Position numbers and translations under genes: made by a program. A DNA stretch of 64,000 bases. Source: Halomonas sp. SpR1 (GTDB lineage Bacteria; Pseudomonadota; Gammaproteobacteria; Pseudomonadales; Halomonadaceae). This document shows, one piece after another, positions 44,260 to 52,811 of this stretch (position 1 is its first letter; every line of letters starts with the position of its first letter). The stretch spans positions 91,533 through 155,532 of the forward strand of contig NZ_JAUAMB010000008.1 of NCBI RefSeq assembly GCF_031010175.1, written 5' to 3'. The notes beneath the pieces were generated by a model. That model did no database searches and was not told the origin of the DNA. It worked only from the letters and a program-made list of their open reading frames with translations.

Positions 44260-45060
44260 CTAAAATGCGAAGGCCGCACGGAATCGTTCGAGCGCCACCT
44301 CATCATCACCCGAGGCCCAGCCTTCCAGCCCTACGGTGCCGCGATACCCCATGTCGTTCAGCGTTTTGGCAATGGCCGGGTAGTTAATCTCGCCCGTTCC
44401 CGGTTCGCAGCGCCCAGGCACATCGGCCACCTGCACTTCACCTATGTACGGCCCGCAGCGGCGAATCAATTCGATCAGATTACCTTCGCCAATTTGGGCG
44501 TGATAAACGTCCAGCATGATGCGCAGACCCGGCCGATCAACGCTTTCGACAAGCGCCAACACATCTGCCAAGCGAGCAAACGGCACACCGGGGTGGTCAA
44601 CCTCGGTATTCAGGTTTTCAAGCACAAAGGTGACGTCATGCTGCTCGCCGAGATCCGCCAGCCGGTTGAGTGTGTCGCGGGCTTTGAGCCACATAGCACC
44701 GGTCATCTGCTGGCAAGGTTGAACGGGCAACCCATCACCATCTAGCCCGGTGCCGTGCAGGTTAAGGCGCGGAATACCCAGGCGCTTTGCTACCTCAACC
44801 GACTCAGTGGCGGTGCGAAGCAGCTCATCGGCCCCGGCGGCATCCGCCAGGGTGCCGGTGACATAGCCGGTCATGGATGAAAATGTCGCACCACTACTGG
44901 CTAGTGCCTCGATGTCGTGCTTTGTCCAGTCCCAAATTTCGACTTGAAAGCCCAGTTCAGCAATACGCTTAACGCGCTCCAGTACGGGCAAATCGCGGAA
45001 GACCATTTCAGCACACACGGCCAGTGTGAACGGAGAGGATGAGGTTGGGTTATTCATCAT
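44260..45060 (-). CDS. Hydroxypyruvate-isomerase-like TIM barrel protein of the inositol cluster
   Basis: A 266-residue xylose-isomerase-like TIM barrel of the Hyi/IolI type: FVLENLNTEVDHPG and IMLDVYHAQIGEGN carry the metal-binding Glu and Asp-His residues, with IGEVQVADVPGRCEPGTGEI after. It lies six bases after the transporter ATPase and before iolC. In this place it could be an inosose isomerase (IolI-like) or act on a minor inositol isomer. Substrate not determinable by eye. Confidence 0.82.
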   Translation of the reverse strand: MMNNPTSSSPFTLAVCAEMVFRDLPVLERVKRIAELGFQVEIWDWTKHDIEALASSGATFSSMTGYVTGTLADAAGADELLRTATESVEVAKRLGIPRLNLHGTGLDGDGLPVQPCQQMTGAMWLKARDTLNRLADLGEQHDVTFVLENLNTEVDHPGVPFARLADVLALVESVDRPGLRIMLDVYHAQIGEGNLIELIRRCGPYIGEVQVADVPGRCEPGTGEINYPAIAKTLNDMGYRGTVGLEGWASGDDEVALERFRAAFAF

Positions 45061-45066
45061 GTCTCC

Positions 45067-45954
45067 TTAATAGCCGCCAGCAATACGCGGTGAAGAGTGG
45101 CCGGAACTTGTTTCGCTTCCAGGCTGAGGGCCCTGACCTGCTAAGTTGGCCTTCTTGGCTTTATCGTCCCGCTGGAACTCCGCGAGCTCTGCGTCCAGAC
45201 TTTCTAGCTCAGCGCCACCCGCCATCATATTGAGTACCTCTTCGCGGCTGACTTCTTCTTTACGGAAGGAGCCCAAGCTGCCACCGCGTGACAATAGGGT
45301 GAAAGCGTCAGCCACGGGGTAGGCATGGTGAACGTTGTGGGTAATAAAGATGACCGCAAGGCCATCGGCGCGGGCTTTGGCGATGTAGCGCAGTACCACG
45401 GAGGCCTGCTTGACCCCGAGTGCGGATGTTGGCTCATCCAAAATAAGCACTTTGGCGCCAAAATAGACCGCCCGGGCAATCGCTACGCACTGGCGTTCGC
45501 CACCGGAAAGCGTACCCACCGGCTGGCTTGGATCACGCACATCGATACCGATCTTGGCCATCTCCTCTTTGGCAACCCGGTCGGCATACTTCCAATCGAT
45601 GCGCTTAAACGGCCCCCAGCCCACCGTCGGTTCGCGGCCCATAAAGAAGTTCCGGGTAATCGACATCAATGGCACCATCGCCAAGTCCTGGAAAACCGTG
45701 GCGATACCCGCATCTAGCGCATAAGCCGGTGACTTGAAGCGGGCGGGTTCGCCATCCAGCAGCATTTCGCCATGGGTGGGTTGATGAACCCCGGAGAGGG
45801 TTTTGATTAGCGTCGACTTGCCTGCGCCGTTATCCCCCAACAGGCACATCACTTCGCTGGCATAGACCTGCATCGAGATATCGCTTAAGGCGATAACGCT
45901 GCCAAAGTGCTTGCTGACATTGCGCATCTCAATCATTGGCGTACGTGTGGTCAT
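45067..45954 (-). CDS. Inositol/sugar ABC transporter ATPase (single-domain, FrcA-like)
   Basis: A 295-residue ATPase with Walker [10 protein letters not shown] near 38-46, LSGGERQ signature, Walker [12 protein letters not shown] and a His-loop ITHNV. Most monosaccharide importers of this class use a double-length ATPase of about 500 residues; this one has a single domain like FrcA. The last 45 residues are polar, with acidic and Ser-Gly-Pro-rich sequence beyond the normal end. It is one base after the permease gene and completes an importer probably for myo-inositol, by cluster context. Confidence 0.9.
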   Translation of the reverse strand: MTTRTPMIEMRNVSKHFGSVIALSDISMQVYASEVMCLLGDNGAGKSTLIKTLSGVHQPTHGEMLLDGEPARFKSPAYALDAGIATVFQDLAMVPLMSITRNFFMGREPTVGWGPFKRIDWKYADRVAKEEMAKIGIDVRDPSQPVGTLSGGERQCVAIARAVYFGAKVLILDEPTSALGVKQASVVLRYIAKARADGLAVIFITHNVHHAYPVADAFTLLSRGGSLGSFRKEEVSREEVLNMMAGGAELESLDAELAEFQRDDKAKKANLAGQGPQPGSETSSGHSSPRIAGGY

Positions 45955-45955
45955 A

Positions 45956-47086
45956 TTATTTGGCCTCCATCGCCTTTTTGCGCATGTAGTTGTTAAACAG
46001 CACCGCCACCAGCAGCATCACGCCCAGGAAGACCTGGAACCAGTCGGTGTTGACACCGGTGTAGAAGATGCCCATTTGCACCATGCCGAAGATCAACGCA
46101 CCGAGGGCCGCACCAATGGCAGACCCATAGCCACCGGTCAGCAAAGCGCCGCCAATGACCACTGCGATAATGGCCTCCAGCTCTTTTAACAGGCCGCGAA
46201 TAGTGTCCGCCGAGCCGGTATCCATGACCTGAATGCAGGCAAAAATGGTGGCGGAAAAAGCGGTAAACATGAAAAGCGAGATCTTGACGCGGTGGACAGG
46301 CACACCCGAGTTGCGCGCGGCGTTAGCGTCGCCACCGCTGGCGAAGATCCAGTTACCGTAAGGCGTGCACAGCAACACCCAGGTTGCCACAGCGGTTAAG
46401 CCGAGCCACCAGACGATAGAGACTGGAATGCCCGAGACGACGGGGTTGCCCGCAAAATTGGTCGCCATCCAGCCATTGGCTGCCATCCAGGTAAACAGGC
46501 CCGTGGCCACCTCACCGGAGAATAGCGCCGCGAACCAGTCACCTGGAATATGCTCTTGTACGCCCCCGACCTGAGTACGTCCGGTCAATAAGCGGCTGAC
46601 GCCAATCGCCAGGCCACGCAGAATAAACAAAAAACCCAGCGTGACGATAAAGGAAGGCAACCCCGTTTTATTGACCAGATTACCGTTAATCCAGCCCACC
46701 AAGCCTGCACATGCGAAGGCCAATAAAATAGCCGCCCATAGCGGCCAGCCATACTCCACCGCAGGGATAGCAATCAGAATGCCGGCCAAGCCGATCATCG
46801 AGCCAATCGATAGATCAAACTCACCGCCGATCATCAGCAGCGCAGCCGCCGTGGCGATAATGCCGAGCTGGGCGGCGACTTCAAGAAAATTAATAATACC
46901 GGCGGGGGTAAACATCCCGGTGCCACTGGACGCGGCGATAAAGAAGGCAAGCACCAACACGGCACCCGCTAGCGCACCCAATTCAGGGCGATTGAGCGCT
47001 TTTTTCCAAAATGAGACTTTCTGAATCCGCTCATCTTGATCAACCGCTGCTGGCGCAACAGGTTGGTTAGTTTCATTGGAACTCAT
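45956..47086 (-). CDS. Inositol/sugar ABC transporter permease (RbsC type)
   Basis: A 376-residue permease of the monosaccharide (RbsC/FrcC) class with a 30-residue cytoplasmic leader and about ten helices. The [16 protein letters not shown] block and [19 protein letters not shown] loop are family signatures. It lies 54 bases after the binding-protein gene; a perfect hairpin occupies that gap. Myo-inositol is the likely substrate given the surrounding iol genes. Confidence 0.91.
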   Translation of the reverse strand: MSSNETNQPVAPAAVDQDERIQKVSFWKKALNRPELGALAGAVLVLAFFIAASSGTGMFTPAGIINFLEVAAQLGIIATAAALLMIGGEFDLSIGSMIGLAGILIAIPAVEYGWPLWAAILLAFACAGLVGWINGNLVNKTGLPSFIVTLGFLFILRGLAIGVSRLLTGRTQVGGVQEHIPGDWFAALFSGEVATGLFTWMAANGWMATNFAGNPVVSGIPVSIVWWLGLTAVATWVLLCTPYGNWIFASGGDANAARNSGVPVHRVKISLFMFTAFSATIFACIQVMDTGSADTIRGLLKELEAIIAVVIGGALLTGGYGSAIGAALGALIFGMVQMGIFYTGVNTDWFQVFLGVMLLVAVLFNNYMRKKAMEAK

Positions 47087-47100
47087 GGCGATCGACTCCC

Positions 47101-47123
47101 AAGGCTCGGCGGTGCCGAGCCTT
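47101..47123 (-). other. Hairpin between binding-protein and permease genes
   Basis: AAGGCTCGGC (47101-47110) and GCCGAGCCTT (47114-47123) form a perfect 10-base-pair stem with a three-base loop. On the minus strand it is followed by GGGAG, not a T-run, so it probably protects the binding-protein part of the mRNA or lowers downstream expression, a familiar layout in ABC operons. Confidence 0.65.
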
Positions 47124-47140
47124 TTCCGATTAGGTCGTTA

Positions 47141-48091
47141 TCAACGGATGCCCTGGCTACTCAGCTCAACAACCTGCGCAGCGTTTTCTTGAGTGACAAA
47201 CCCCGGCCCGGTGGCAACATCCCCTGCGGGTAACAGACCGTTCTTAACGAACTGATCCAGGAACATAACGGGCAAGTAGCCCTGCATGTACTGCTGTTGG
47301 TCGATCGCAAAATCCAGGTCGCCCGCATCAAGCGCTTCTAGAATGCCGGGTGAGAGATCAAAGGTACCTAGAGTGAATGTGTCGGTCGCCCCTTGCTCAC
47401 GCATGGCCTTAATCATTGGATCTGCCGCCAGCGCGCCCAGCGTTAACACACCGCGAACGTCACTGTTCTGGTTGAGATAAGCCACGATGGCGTTGCGAAT
47501 ATTGGTGGGGTCGTAGGTGGTCGCCAACTGATCAGCGTTGCCATCAAAGCCGTCGACAAAACCGTCGCAGCGCTGGTCAAGGCCCTGGTTACCCTGCTCA
47601 TGGTTGACACAAACGCCTTTCTCAACGCCCAACTCTTGCATACGTTCGGCGGCCTGCTTACCCGCTTCGTACTCACTCTGCCCAACGTGTAAACGGGCAC
47701 CATAATCCCGCGCCACATCACCACCGGAATTGATGGTGATCACGGGAATCCCGTTATCGACTGCATCTTGCACAACGCTGCCTAGGGCATTTTCGTCGGT
47801 GAACGACAGAATCAAACCGTCTGGTTGAGACGCTACCGCCGCCTGGACGAGTTGCTGCATTTTGGCCATATCAAAGGTGGAAGGTGCGCGGTACTCAAGC
47901 TCTGCGCCTACAAGGTCAGCCGCCGCCTCAGCGCCGTTTTTGACTACTGACCAGAAAGGATCCGAGGGAACGCCATGAGTCACCATGACAAAGCGGCTCG
48001 CTTCTTGTTCCGGTTCTTGTGCTTGTGCGGCACCTGCCATTAAAGCCGTGGTGGCGGCGGTGGCTAGAAGCCATTGAGATAGACGTGCCAT
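47141..48091 (-). CDS. Sugar ABC transporter substrate-binding protein, probably inositol-binding
   Basis: A 316-residue periplasmic binding protein of the ribose-binding type. The signal peptide covers about residues 1-24 (cleavage after AQA). The mature part has FVMVTHGVPSDPFWSVV, ISFTDENA-like segment, TINSGGD and TLGTFDLSPG. It is first in the minus arm, divergent from iolR, and thus probably the most strongly induced gene. It resembles the IbpA/FrcB class; inositol is inferred from context. Confidence 0.91.
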   Translation of the reverse strand: MARLSQWLLATAATTALMAGAAQAQEPEQEASRFVMVTHGVPSDPFWSVVKNGAEAAADLVGAELEYRAPSTFDMAKMQQLVQAAVASQPDGLILSFTDENALGSVVQDAVDNGIPVITINSGGDVARDYGARLHVGQSEYEAGKQAAERMQELGVEKGVCVNHEQGNQGLDQRCDGFVDGFDGNADQLATTYDPTNIRNAIVAYLNQNSDVRGVLTLGALAADPMIKAMREQGATDTFTLGTFDLSPGILEALDAGDLDFAIDQQQYMQGYLPVMFLDQFVKNGLLPAGDVATGPGFVTQENAAQVVELSSQGIR

Positions 48092-48154
48092 AAATAATTC
48101 CTCATAACGTTATCGTTGTTGGTAGGGAAGTGGCATTAAATGCCTTGGCGATAT

Positions 48155-48168
48155 GAAATATAGATTCC
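48155..48168. promoter_or_regulatory. Candidate IolR operator 1
   Basis: GAAATATAGATTCC fits GGAA-N6-TTCC with one mismatch, the motif described for RpiR-type IolR in rhizobia. It lies in the divergent spacer 64 bases from the binding-protein start. Confidence 0.55.
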
Positions 48169-48193
48169 AAACATCAAAACTAGCAAATTATTT

Positions 48194-48228
48194 ATTCCAT
48201 ACTTTGGTATAAATGGAATATTTGTTTC
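48194..48228. promoter_or_regulatory. Candidate IolR operator 2 with inverted repeat
   Basis: ATTCCAT (48194-48200) and ATGGAAT (48213-48219) form a perfect inverted repeat, and GGAA-N6-TTTC (48215-48228) overlaps its right half. Surrounding sequence is AT-rich and contains probable promoter elements for both arms. Confidence 0.6.
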
Positions 48229-48259
48229 AACCAGCTAGACTGCATATCAACCAGCCACG

Positions 48260-48281
48260 TTGCTCATTGGTTCATGAGCAA
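48260..48281. promoter_or_regulatory. Inverted repeat upstream of iolR
   Basis: TTGCTCAT (48260-48267) and ATGAGCAA (48274-48281) are perfect complements with a six-base spacer, 35 bases before the iolR start. It may be a further operator or a leader hairpin. Confidence 0.45.
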
Positions 48282-48315
48282 TGAGTGGTACATGAGTTAA
48301 CGCTAAGGAATTTGT

Positions 48316-49197
48316 ATGCCCCAGCCACCACAAAGCTACCGCGAGCTGGAAACGCTGATCACCGCCGAGTACGACACGCTAAGCAAACGTTTGCAGCAAA
48401 CCGCGCGGTTTATGCTCGACCACCCTCAGGAAGTGGCGCTGGCGACCGTAGCCAAAATTGCCGAGCAGGCGGATGTCACCCCCTCCACCTTGATTCGCCT
48501 GGCTAATAGCTTGGGGTTTAAGGGTTTTTCCGAAATGCAGCAGCTGTTTCGTAGTCGCCTGGTCGATGAATTGCCGAACTACACCGAGCGAATTCGAGCG
48601 GTGCGCAGCGCCACCGGGGAAACCCCAGATAGCACCCAGCTGTTATGGGAGTTCGCCGATGCTAATCGAGCTGTTTTGGAGCAGCTTCCCAGCCGTATCA
48701 ATCCAGAGAGCTTAGAGAAGGCGCTGGATATTTTTGAGCAGGCCCACGCCATACATGTGATGGGCGCCCGGCGAAGTTTCATGGTCGCCAGCTATATGAC
48801 CTATGCCTTGGCGCATGTGGATAAGCCCGCTTTATTGGTCAGTGGATTAGGGGGTATGTACGGCGAGCAACTGCGTGCCATGAGCCAACACGACGCCCTA
48901 CTGACCATCAGCTTCTCCCCCTATGCCGAAGAGAGCCAAAAAGCCTATGAAGACGCCCATCAGCGTGGCCTGCCTATCGTGGTGATTACCGACTCGACCC
49001 TCAGCCCCCTGGCCCGTTTCGCCGATGTGGTGTTTGTGGTCAACGAGGCCGAGGTAAAAAGTTTCCGCAGTTTGACCGCATCGCTCTGCCTGACCCAAGC
49101 CTTGGCGATTGCCCTTGGCGTGCGCCAGGACAAATCCCGGGACAAAGCGCTGGGAAAAGTTCAGGCAAAAGCCCAAAGCAAAAAACGTAAGACCTAA
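48316..49197 (+). CDS. iolR: RpiR-family regulator of inositol catabolism (IolR)
   Basis: A 293-residue RpiR-family protein: N-terminal HTH_6 domain in residues 1-77 (LSKRLQQTARFMLDHPQEVA, then VTPSTLIRLANSLGF) and a SIS sugar-phosphate-binding domain from about 125 to 260 (IHVMGARRSFMVASY). In rhizobia the same family represses iol genes and is released by a phosphorylated pathway intermediate. The C-terminus ends in a Lys-rich tail. It sits between the two iol arms and next to its candidate operators. The start follows AAGGAA. Confidence 0.92.
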   Translation: MPQPPQSYRELETLITAEYDTLSKRLQQTARFMLDHPQEVALATVAKIAEQADVTPSTLIRLANSLGFKGFSEMQQLFRSRLVDELPNYTERIRAVRSATGETPDSTQLLWEFADANRAVLEQLPSRINPESLEKALDIFEQAHAIHVMGARRSFMVASYMTYALAHVDKPALLVSGLGGMYGEQLRAMSQHDALLTISFSPYAEESQKAYEDAHQRGLPIVVITDSTLSPLARFADVVFVVNEAEVKSFRSLTASLCLTQALAIALGVRQDKSRDKALGKVQAKAQSKKRKT

Positions 49198-49239
49198 ATG
49201 CTCAAACAAACCAACACCAACAACAAAACAGGAGAGCTT

Positions 49240-50235
49240 ATGAAACTCGCACTTATCGGCGCTGGACGCATCGGCAAGGTACACGCCCAGGCCATTCATT
49301 CACACCCGAGCGTTACCCTGGCCGCCGTGGCTGATTTTCATCAGCCTGCTGCAGAAGCCCTGGCCGAGCAGTACGCAAGCCGCGCGATCAGTGTCGATGA
49401 TATTTTCGCCGACGACACCATTGATGCAGTGCTGATTGCCTCCAGCACGCCCACCCACGCGGAGTATCTGGAACGTGCGGCACGTGCAGGCAAAGCAATT
49501 CTGTGCGAAAAACCCATCGCCCTGGATTTAGCCCGCACGCGAGATGCCCTGCAGGTACTCAGTGAACACCCGGTGACCTGCGCATTAGGCTTTAACCGTC
49601 GCCACGATCCCCAATTTGCAGCGCTTAAACAAGCCATTACCCAAGGGCGTATTGGGGCACTGGAAACCCTGACGATTATCAGCCGCGATCCCTCTCCTCC
49701 ACCAGCCGAGTATGTGGCTGAGTCCGGTGGGCTATTTCGCGACATGATGATCCATGACCTTGATATGGCCCGGTGGCTGCTGGATGAGCCAATCGAAAGT
49801 GTTTTTGCCGTCGGCAGCAGCATTATCGACCCAGCCATTGGTGAAGCGGGTGACGTGGATACCGCCATGGTCACCCTGACTACCGCCAGTGGGAAACTTT
49901 GCCAAATCAGCAACTCACGGCGTGCCAGCTACGGCTACGACCAGCGCATCGAAGCGTTTGGCAGCCAAGGCATGCTCCAGGCACAAAACGAGTCTGATAC
50001 CCGGTTACGCTTTACCGGCGAGGCAGGGCAAGTGGAAGACAAACCCAAGTGGTTCTTTTTAGAGCGTTATGCAGAGGCTTATCGATTAGAGATTGGCGAC
50101 TTTGTCGATGCCTGGCGCGAAAAGCGTACCCCTCTGGCAGGCGCCCAGGATGGGTTAGAAGCATTACGCTTAGCCGAGGCAGCGGAGCGCTCGCTACGCG
50201 AAGGGCGCAAAATTCTGCTTGATGCTTCAGTTTAA
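49240..50235 (+). CDS. iolG: myo-Inositol 2-dehydrogenase
   Basis: A 331-residue Gfo/Idh/MocA dehydrogenase: GAGRIGKVHAQ near 7-17 binds NAD, CEKPIALD near 95 contains the catalytic Lys, and RDMMIHDLDMARW carries the Asp-x3-His pair. It oxidises myo-inositol to 2-keto-myo-inositol, the first step. A frame from 49198 would add 14 residues, but AGGAG shortly before the ATG at 49240 and the family start decide. It is 42 bases after iolR. Confidence 0.94.
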   Translation: MKLALIGAGRIGKVHAQAIHSHPSVTLAAVADFHQPAAEALAEQYASRAISVDDIFADDTIDAVLIASSTPTHAEYLERAARAGKAILCEKPIALDLARTRDALQVLSEHPVTCALGFNRRHDPQFAALKQAITQGRIGALETLTIISRDPSPPPAEYVAESGGLFRDMMIHDLDMARWLLDEPIESVFAVGSSIIDPAIGEAGDVDTAMVTLTTASGKLCQISNSRRASYGYDQRIEAFGSQGMLQAQNESDTRLRFTGEAGQVEDKPKWFFLERYAEAYRLEIGDFVDAWREKRTPLAGAQDGLEALRLAEAAERSLREGRKILLDASV

Positions 50236-50309
50236 GCAGCCTCGTAAGGTTTTATTTTCAAGACGTTTGGCTGACCAGACCGTCACCGAACCGTTAGGAG
50301 AAGCGAATA

Positions 50310-51113
50310 ATGACTTCACTACTGGTACACCCCACCGCCCCGAATGCGCAAGGCACCGTGATTGACGTTACTCCCGCCTCCGCTGGCTGGACGCATGTCG
50401 GCTTTCGGGTACATAAACTCGCCAAGGGCCAGCGCCTGGAGGCCAGCAGCGATGATCAGGAACTCTGCCTGGTACTGCTCACTGGTCGCGCCAATGTGGT
50501 CTGCGGTGAGCACCGCTTTGATGATATCGGCAAGCGTATGGATATCTTTGAGCAGATTCCGCCCTATGCGGTTTACCTGCCCAATGGGGTTAGCTACGCG
50601 GTGGAAGCGACCACCGATCTTGAGCTGGCCGTGTGTGCGGCCCCAGGGCATGGCAATCATGCGCCACGCTTGATAGCGCCTGACAACATCAAGCAGAGCA
50701 CCCGCGGCCAGGGCACCAATACCCGCCATGTGCATGATATCTTGCCGGAAACCGAGGCTGCCGATAGCCTGCTGGTGGTCGAAGTATTCACCCCCGCGGG
50801 CAACTGGTCGAGCTACCCACCGCACAAACACGATGCGGATAACTTACCCCACGAGTCGCAGTTGGAAGAGACCTACTACCACCGCATTAATCCCGCCCAG
50901 GGCTTTGCCTTTCAGCGCGTCTACACCGACGACCGCAGCCTTGATGAAACCATGGCGGTAGAAAACGGCTGCTGCGTACTGGTGCCCAAGGGGTATCACC
51001 CCGTTGGCGCTGCCCACGGCTACTCGCTTTATTACTTAAACGTGATGGCCGGCCCCAAGCGGGTGTGGAAGTTCCACAACGATCCTGATCACGAGTGGCT
51101 AATGAAGGCTTGA
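50310..51113 (+). CDS. iolB: 5-Deoxy-glucuronate isomerase
   Basis: A 267-residue IolB/KduI-type double cupin: PPHKHD near residue 171 and LEETYYHRI provide metal-binding His and Glu, and VLVPKGYHPVGAAHGY a further His. It isomerises 5-deoxy-glucuronate to 2-deoxy-5-keto-gluconate. TAGGAG precedes the ATG. It ends the plus arm of the regulon before a strong terminator. Confidence 0.95.
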   Translation: MTSLLVHPTAPNAQGTVIDVTPASAGWTHVGFRVHKLAKGQRLEASSDDQELCLVLLTGRANVVCGEHRFDDIGKRMDIFEQIPPYAVYLPNGVSYAVEATTDLELAVCAAPGHGNHAPRLIAPDNIKQSTRGQGTNTRHVHDILPETEAADSLLVVEVFTPAGNWSSYPPHKHDADNLPHESQLEETYYHRINPAQGFAFQRVYTDDRSLDETMAVENGCCVLVPKGYHPVGAAHGYSLYYLNVMAGPKRVWKFHNDPDHEWLMKA

Positions 51114-51159
51114 TGGAGCGACGCTTCGCCCGCTAACGTTCATCTAATGCTATGCTGTT

Positions 51160-51182
51160 GCCCCGCTTCTGCGGGGCTTTTT
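51160..51182 (+). terminator. Intrinsic terminator of the iolR-iolG-iolB arm
   Basis: GCCCCGC (51160-51166) and GCGGGGC (51171-51177) form a 7-base-pair stem with a TTCT loop followed by TTTTT. Confidence 0.95.
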
Positions 51183-51237
51183 ATTGACCCTGATATCCGC
51201 GAACTGATAACCGAGAATTGATAACCGAGAGAGGCGC

Positions 51238-51978
51238 ATGCTCCCCGACTACTCCGTGATCGCCTGGCTGCTGATCCTGTTTTCCGTGTACCTGACCGGC
51301 GTTTCAAAGGGCGGTTTTGCGGGGGGCTTTGGCACGCTTTCGGTGCCGCTGATGGCGCTGGCAATCAGCCCGGCCCAGGCGGCAGGGCTGCTACTGCCGC
51401 TATTGCTGGTGATGGACGTATTTGCCGTAAAAGCCTGGTGGGGGAAGCAGTCAGCCGCAGAGGTTTGGCGCTTTGTACCGGGCTTATTCATCGGCGTTGC
51501 AGTGGGGACGCTGCTGTTTGACAGCTTAAGCGAACAGGGCTTGCGCCTGATACTGGGCGTTATCACCCTGCTGTTCGCCGCTTACATGCTACTCAAGCCC
51601 GTCGCTAAAAAGCCCATTTCTTCCCGCTGGGCGCTGCCCGCGGCGAGCGTCTGCGGTTTTACCAGCTTTATGGCCCATGCGGGCGCGCCGCCTCTGAACG
51701 TCTACCTGCTGCCGCGCAAACTGTCTAAAGAGACCTTCATCGCCACCTGCGCGGTGTCGTTCGCAGTAGTCAACGTGATCAAGTTAGCGCCTTATATGTG
51801 GCTTGGCGAGATCAACGTCACCAGCGCCTGGGCATCCCTGCTGCTGGTGCCCATCGCCTGGATCGGCGTACGTAATGGCCTATGGTTGCAAAGCCGCGTC
51901 AACGAAACGATCTTTTACCGGCTGGTGATTCTGGCGATGTTTTTAGTCGGCTTTAATCTGATTTACCAGGCTATTTAG
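51238..51978 (+). CDS. TauE/SafE-family membrane transporter
   Basis: A 246-residue membrane protein of the TauE/SafE (DUF81) family, with about eight helices in two related halves. SKGGFAGGFGTLSVPLMAL at about 22-40 is the first-half signature, and GFTSFMAHAGAPPLNVYLLP the second. Family members export sulfite, sulfoacetate or similar anions. No sulfur gene adjoins it, so the substrate is open. Its end overlaps the convergent HAD gene by 36 bases. Confidence 0.9.
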   Translation: MLPDYSVIAWLLILFSVYLTGVSKGGFAGGFGTLSVPLMALAISPAQAAGLLLPLLLVMDVFAVKAWWGKQSAAEVWRFVPGLFIGVAVGTLLFDSLSEQGLRLILGVITLLFAAYMLLKPVAKKPISSRWALPAASVCGFTSFMAHAGAPPLNVYLLPRKLSKETFIATCAVSFAVVNVIKLAPYMWLGEINVTSAWASLLLVPIAWIGVRNGLWLQSRVNETIFYRLVILAMFLVGFNLIYQAI

Positions 51979-52686
51979 AGGATGCTGGTGAGGACGACTT
52001 AACGGCCGGTTTTCCGTTCGCCAGTCTAAGCGCCGCCACCCTTCAACGCTAGCCACCTCGGCCAGTACCGGGTCTGGGTTAACTGCCACGGGGCAATCCA
52101 CGTACTGCAACAACGGGAGGTCGTTGCGGGAGTCTGAGTAGAAGGTGGTGTGACTCGGGGTGATCTGTTGCTCGGCCAGCCACTGCTTCAGACGCAGTAC
52201 TTTGCCGCCGCGATAGGAAAAAACCCCTTCGCTGCCGCCGGTATAGCGTGGGTCTTCATTAATGCCGTGCTCCACGCTGAGTTCCACCGCTAGCACGTGT
52301 TCAATGCCCAAGGTGGATGCAATTGGCTCGACCAGGTGACGCGACGAGGCGGAAATCAGCACCAGCGTGTCACCTGCCTGGCGATGCGCTTCCAGGCAGG
52401 CCCAGGCTTGATCAAAAATACGCGGCTGCAGGTGGGTAGCGACGAAGCGCTCGACCTCTTTCTGTACATCTCTTACCCGGCGCCCGCGTAGCGGCGCCAG
52501 GGTCATGGCTAAGTACTCTTCAAGCTTCAGCTTTCCGGCGTGATAGGCCTGGTGCATTTGCTCCGCTCGTGCCATAAAGGCGTCGGCATCGCTGATCCAA
52601 CCTTGCTCTATCATCCATAAATTCCAGCGGTCGCTGCAGTCTCCATCCAGGAGGGTGTCGTCAAGATCAAACAGGGCCAGGCGCAT
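51943..52686 (-). CDS. HAD-IB family phosphatase (SerB-like)
   Basis: A 247-residue HAD-IB hydrolase: motif I FDLDDTLLDGDCS with nucleophile Asp8, motif II ISASS, a Lys in GGKVLRLKQW, and motif IV YSDSRNDLPLL. The group includes SerB-like and PSPase-like phosphatases and some phosphocholine or phosphoglycolate phosphatases. The substrate is unknown. The last 12 codons overlap the end of the TauE gene on the other strand. Confidence 0.92.
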   Translation of the reverse strand: MRLALFDLDDTLLDGDCSDRWNLWMIEQGWISDADAFMARAEQMHQAYHAGKLKLEEYLAMTLAPLRGRRVRDVQKEVERFVATHLQPRIFDQAWACLEAHRQAGDTLVLISASSRHLVEPIASTLGIEHVLAVELSVEHGINEDPRYTGGSEGVFSYRGGKVLRLKQWLAEQQITPSHTTFYSDSRNDLPLLQYVDCPVAVNPDPVLAEVASVEGWRRLDWRTENRPLSRPHQHPLNSLVNQIKAD

Positions 52687-52811
52687 GGGGCACTCCTTTC
52701 ATCGCGGGTTGGCGGCGCGTAGGGTATGCCAAAGGTGATGACAAGACGATGACGCTGGCATCAAGACGCGTCGATACACAAGCGCAATAACAGCCTAGCA
52801 ATAATAGAAGG

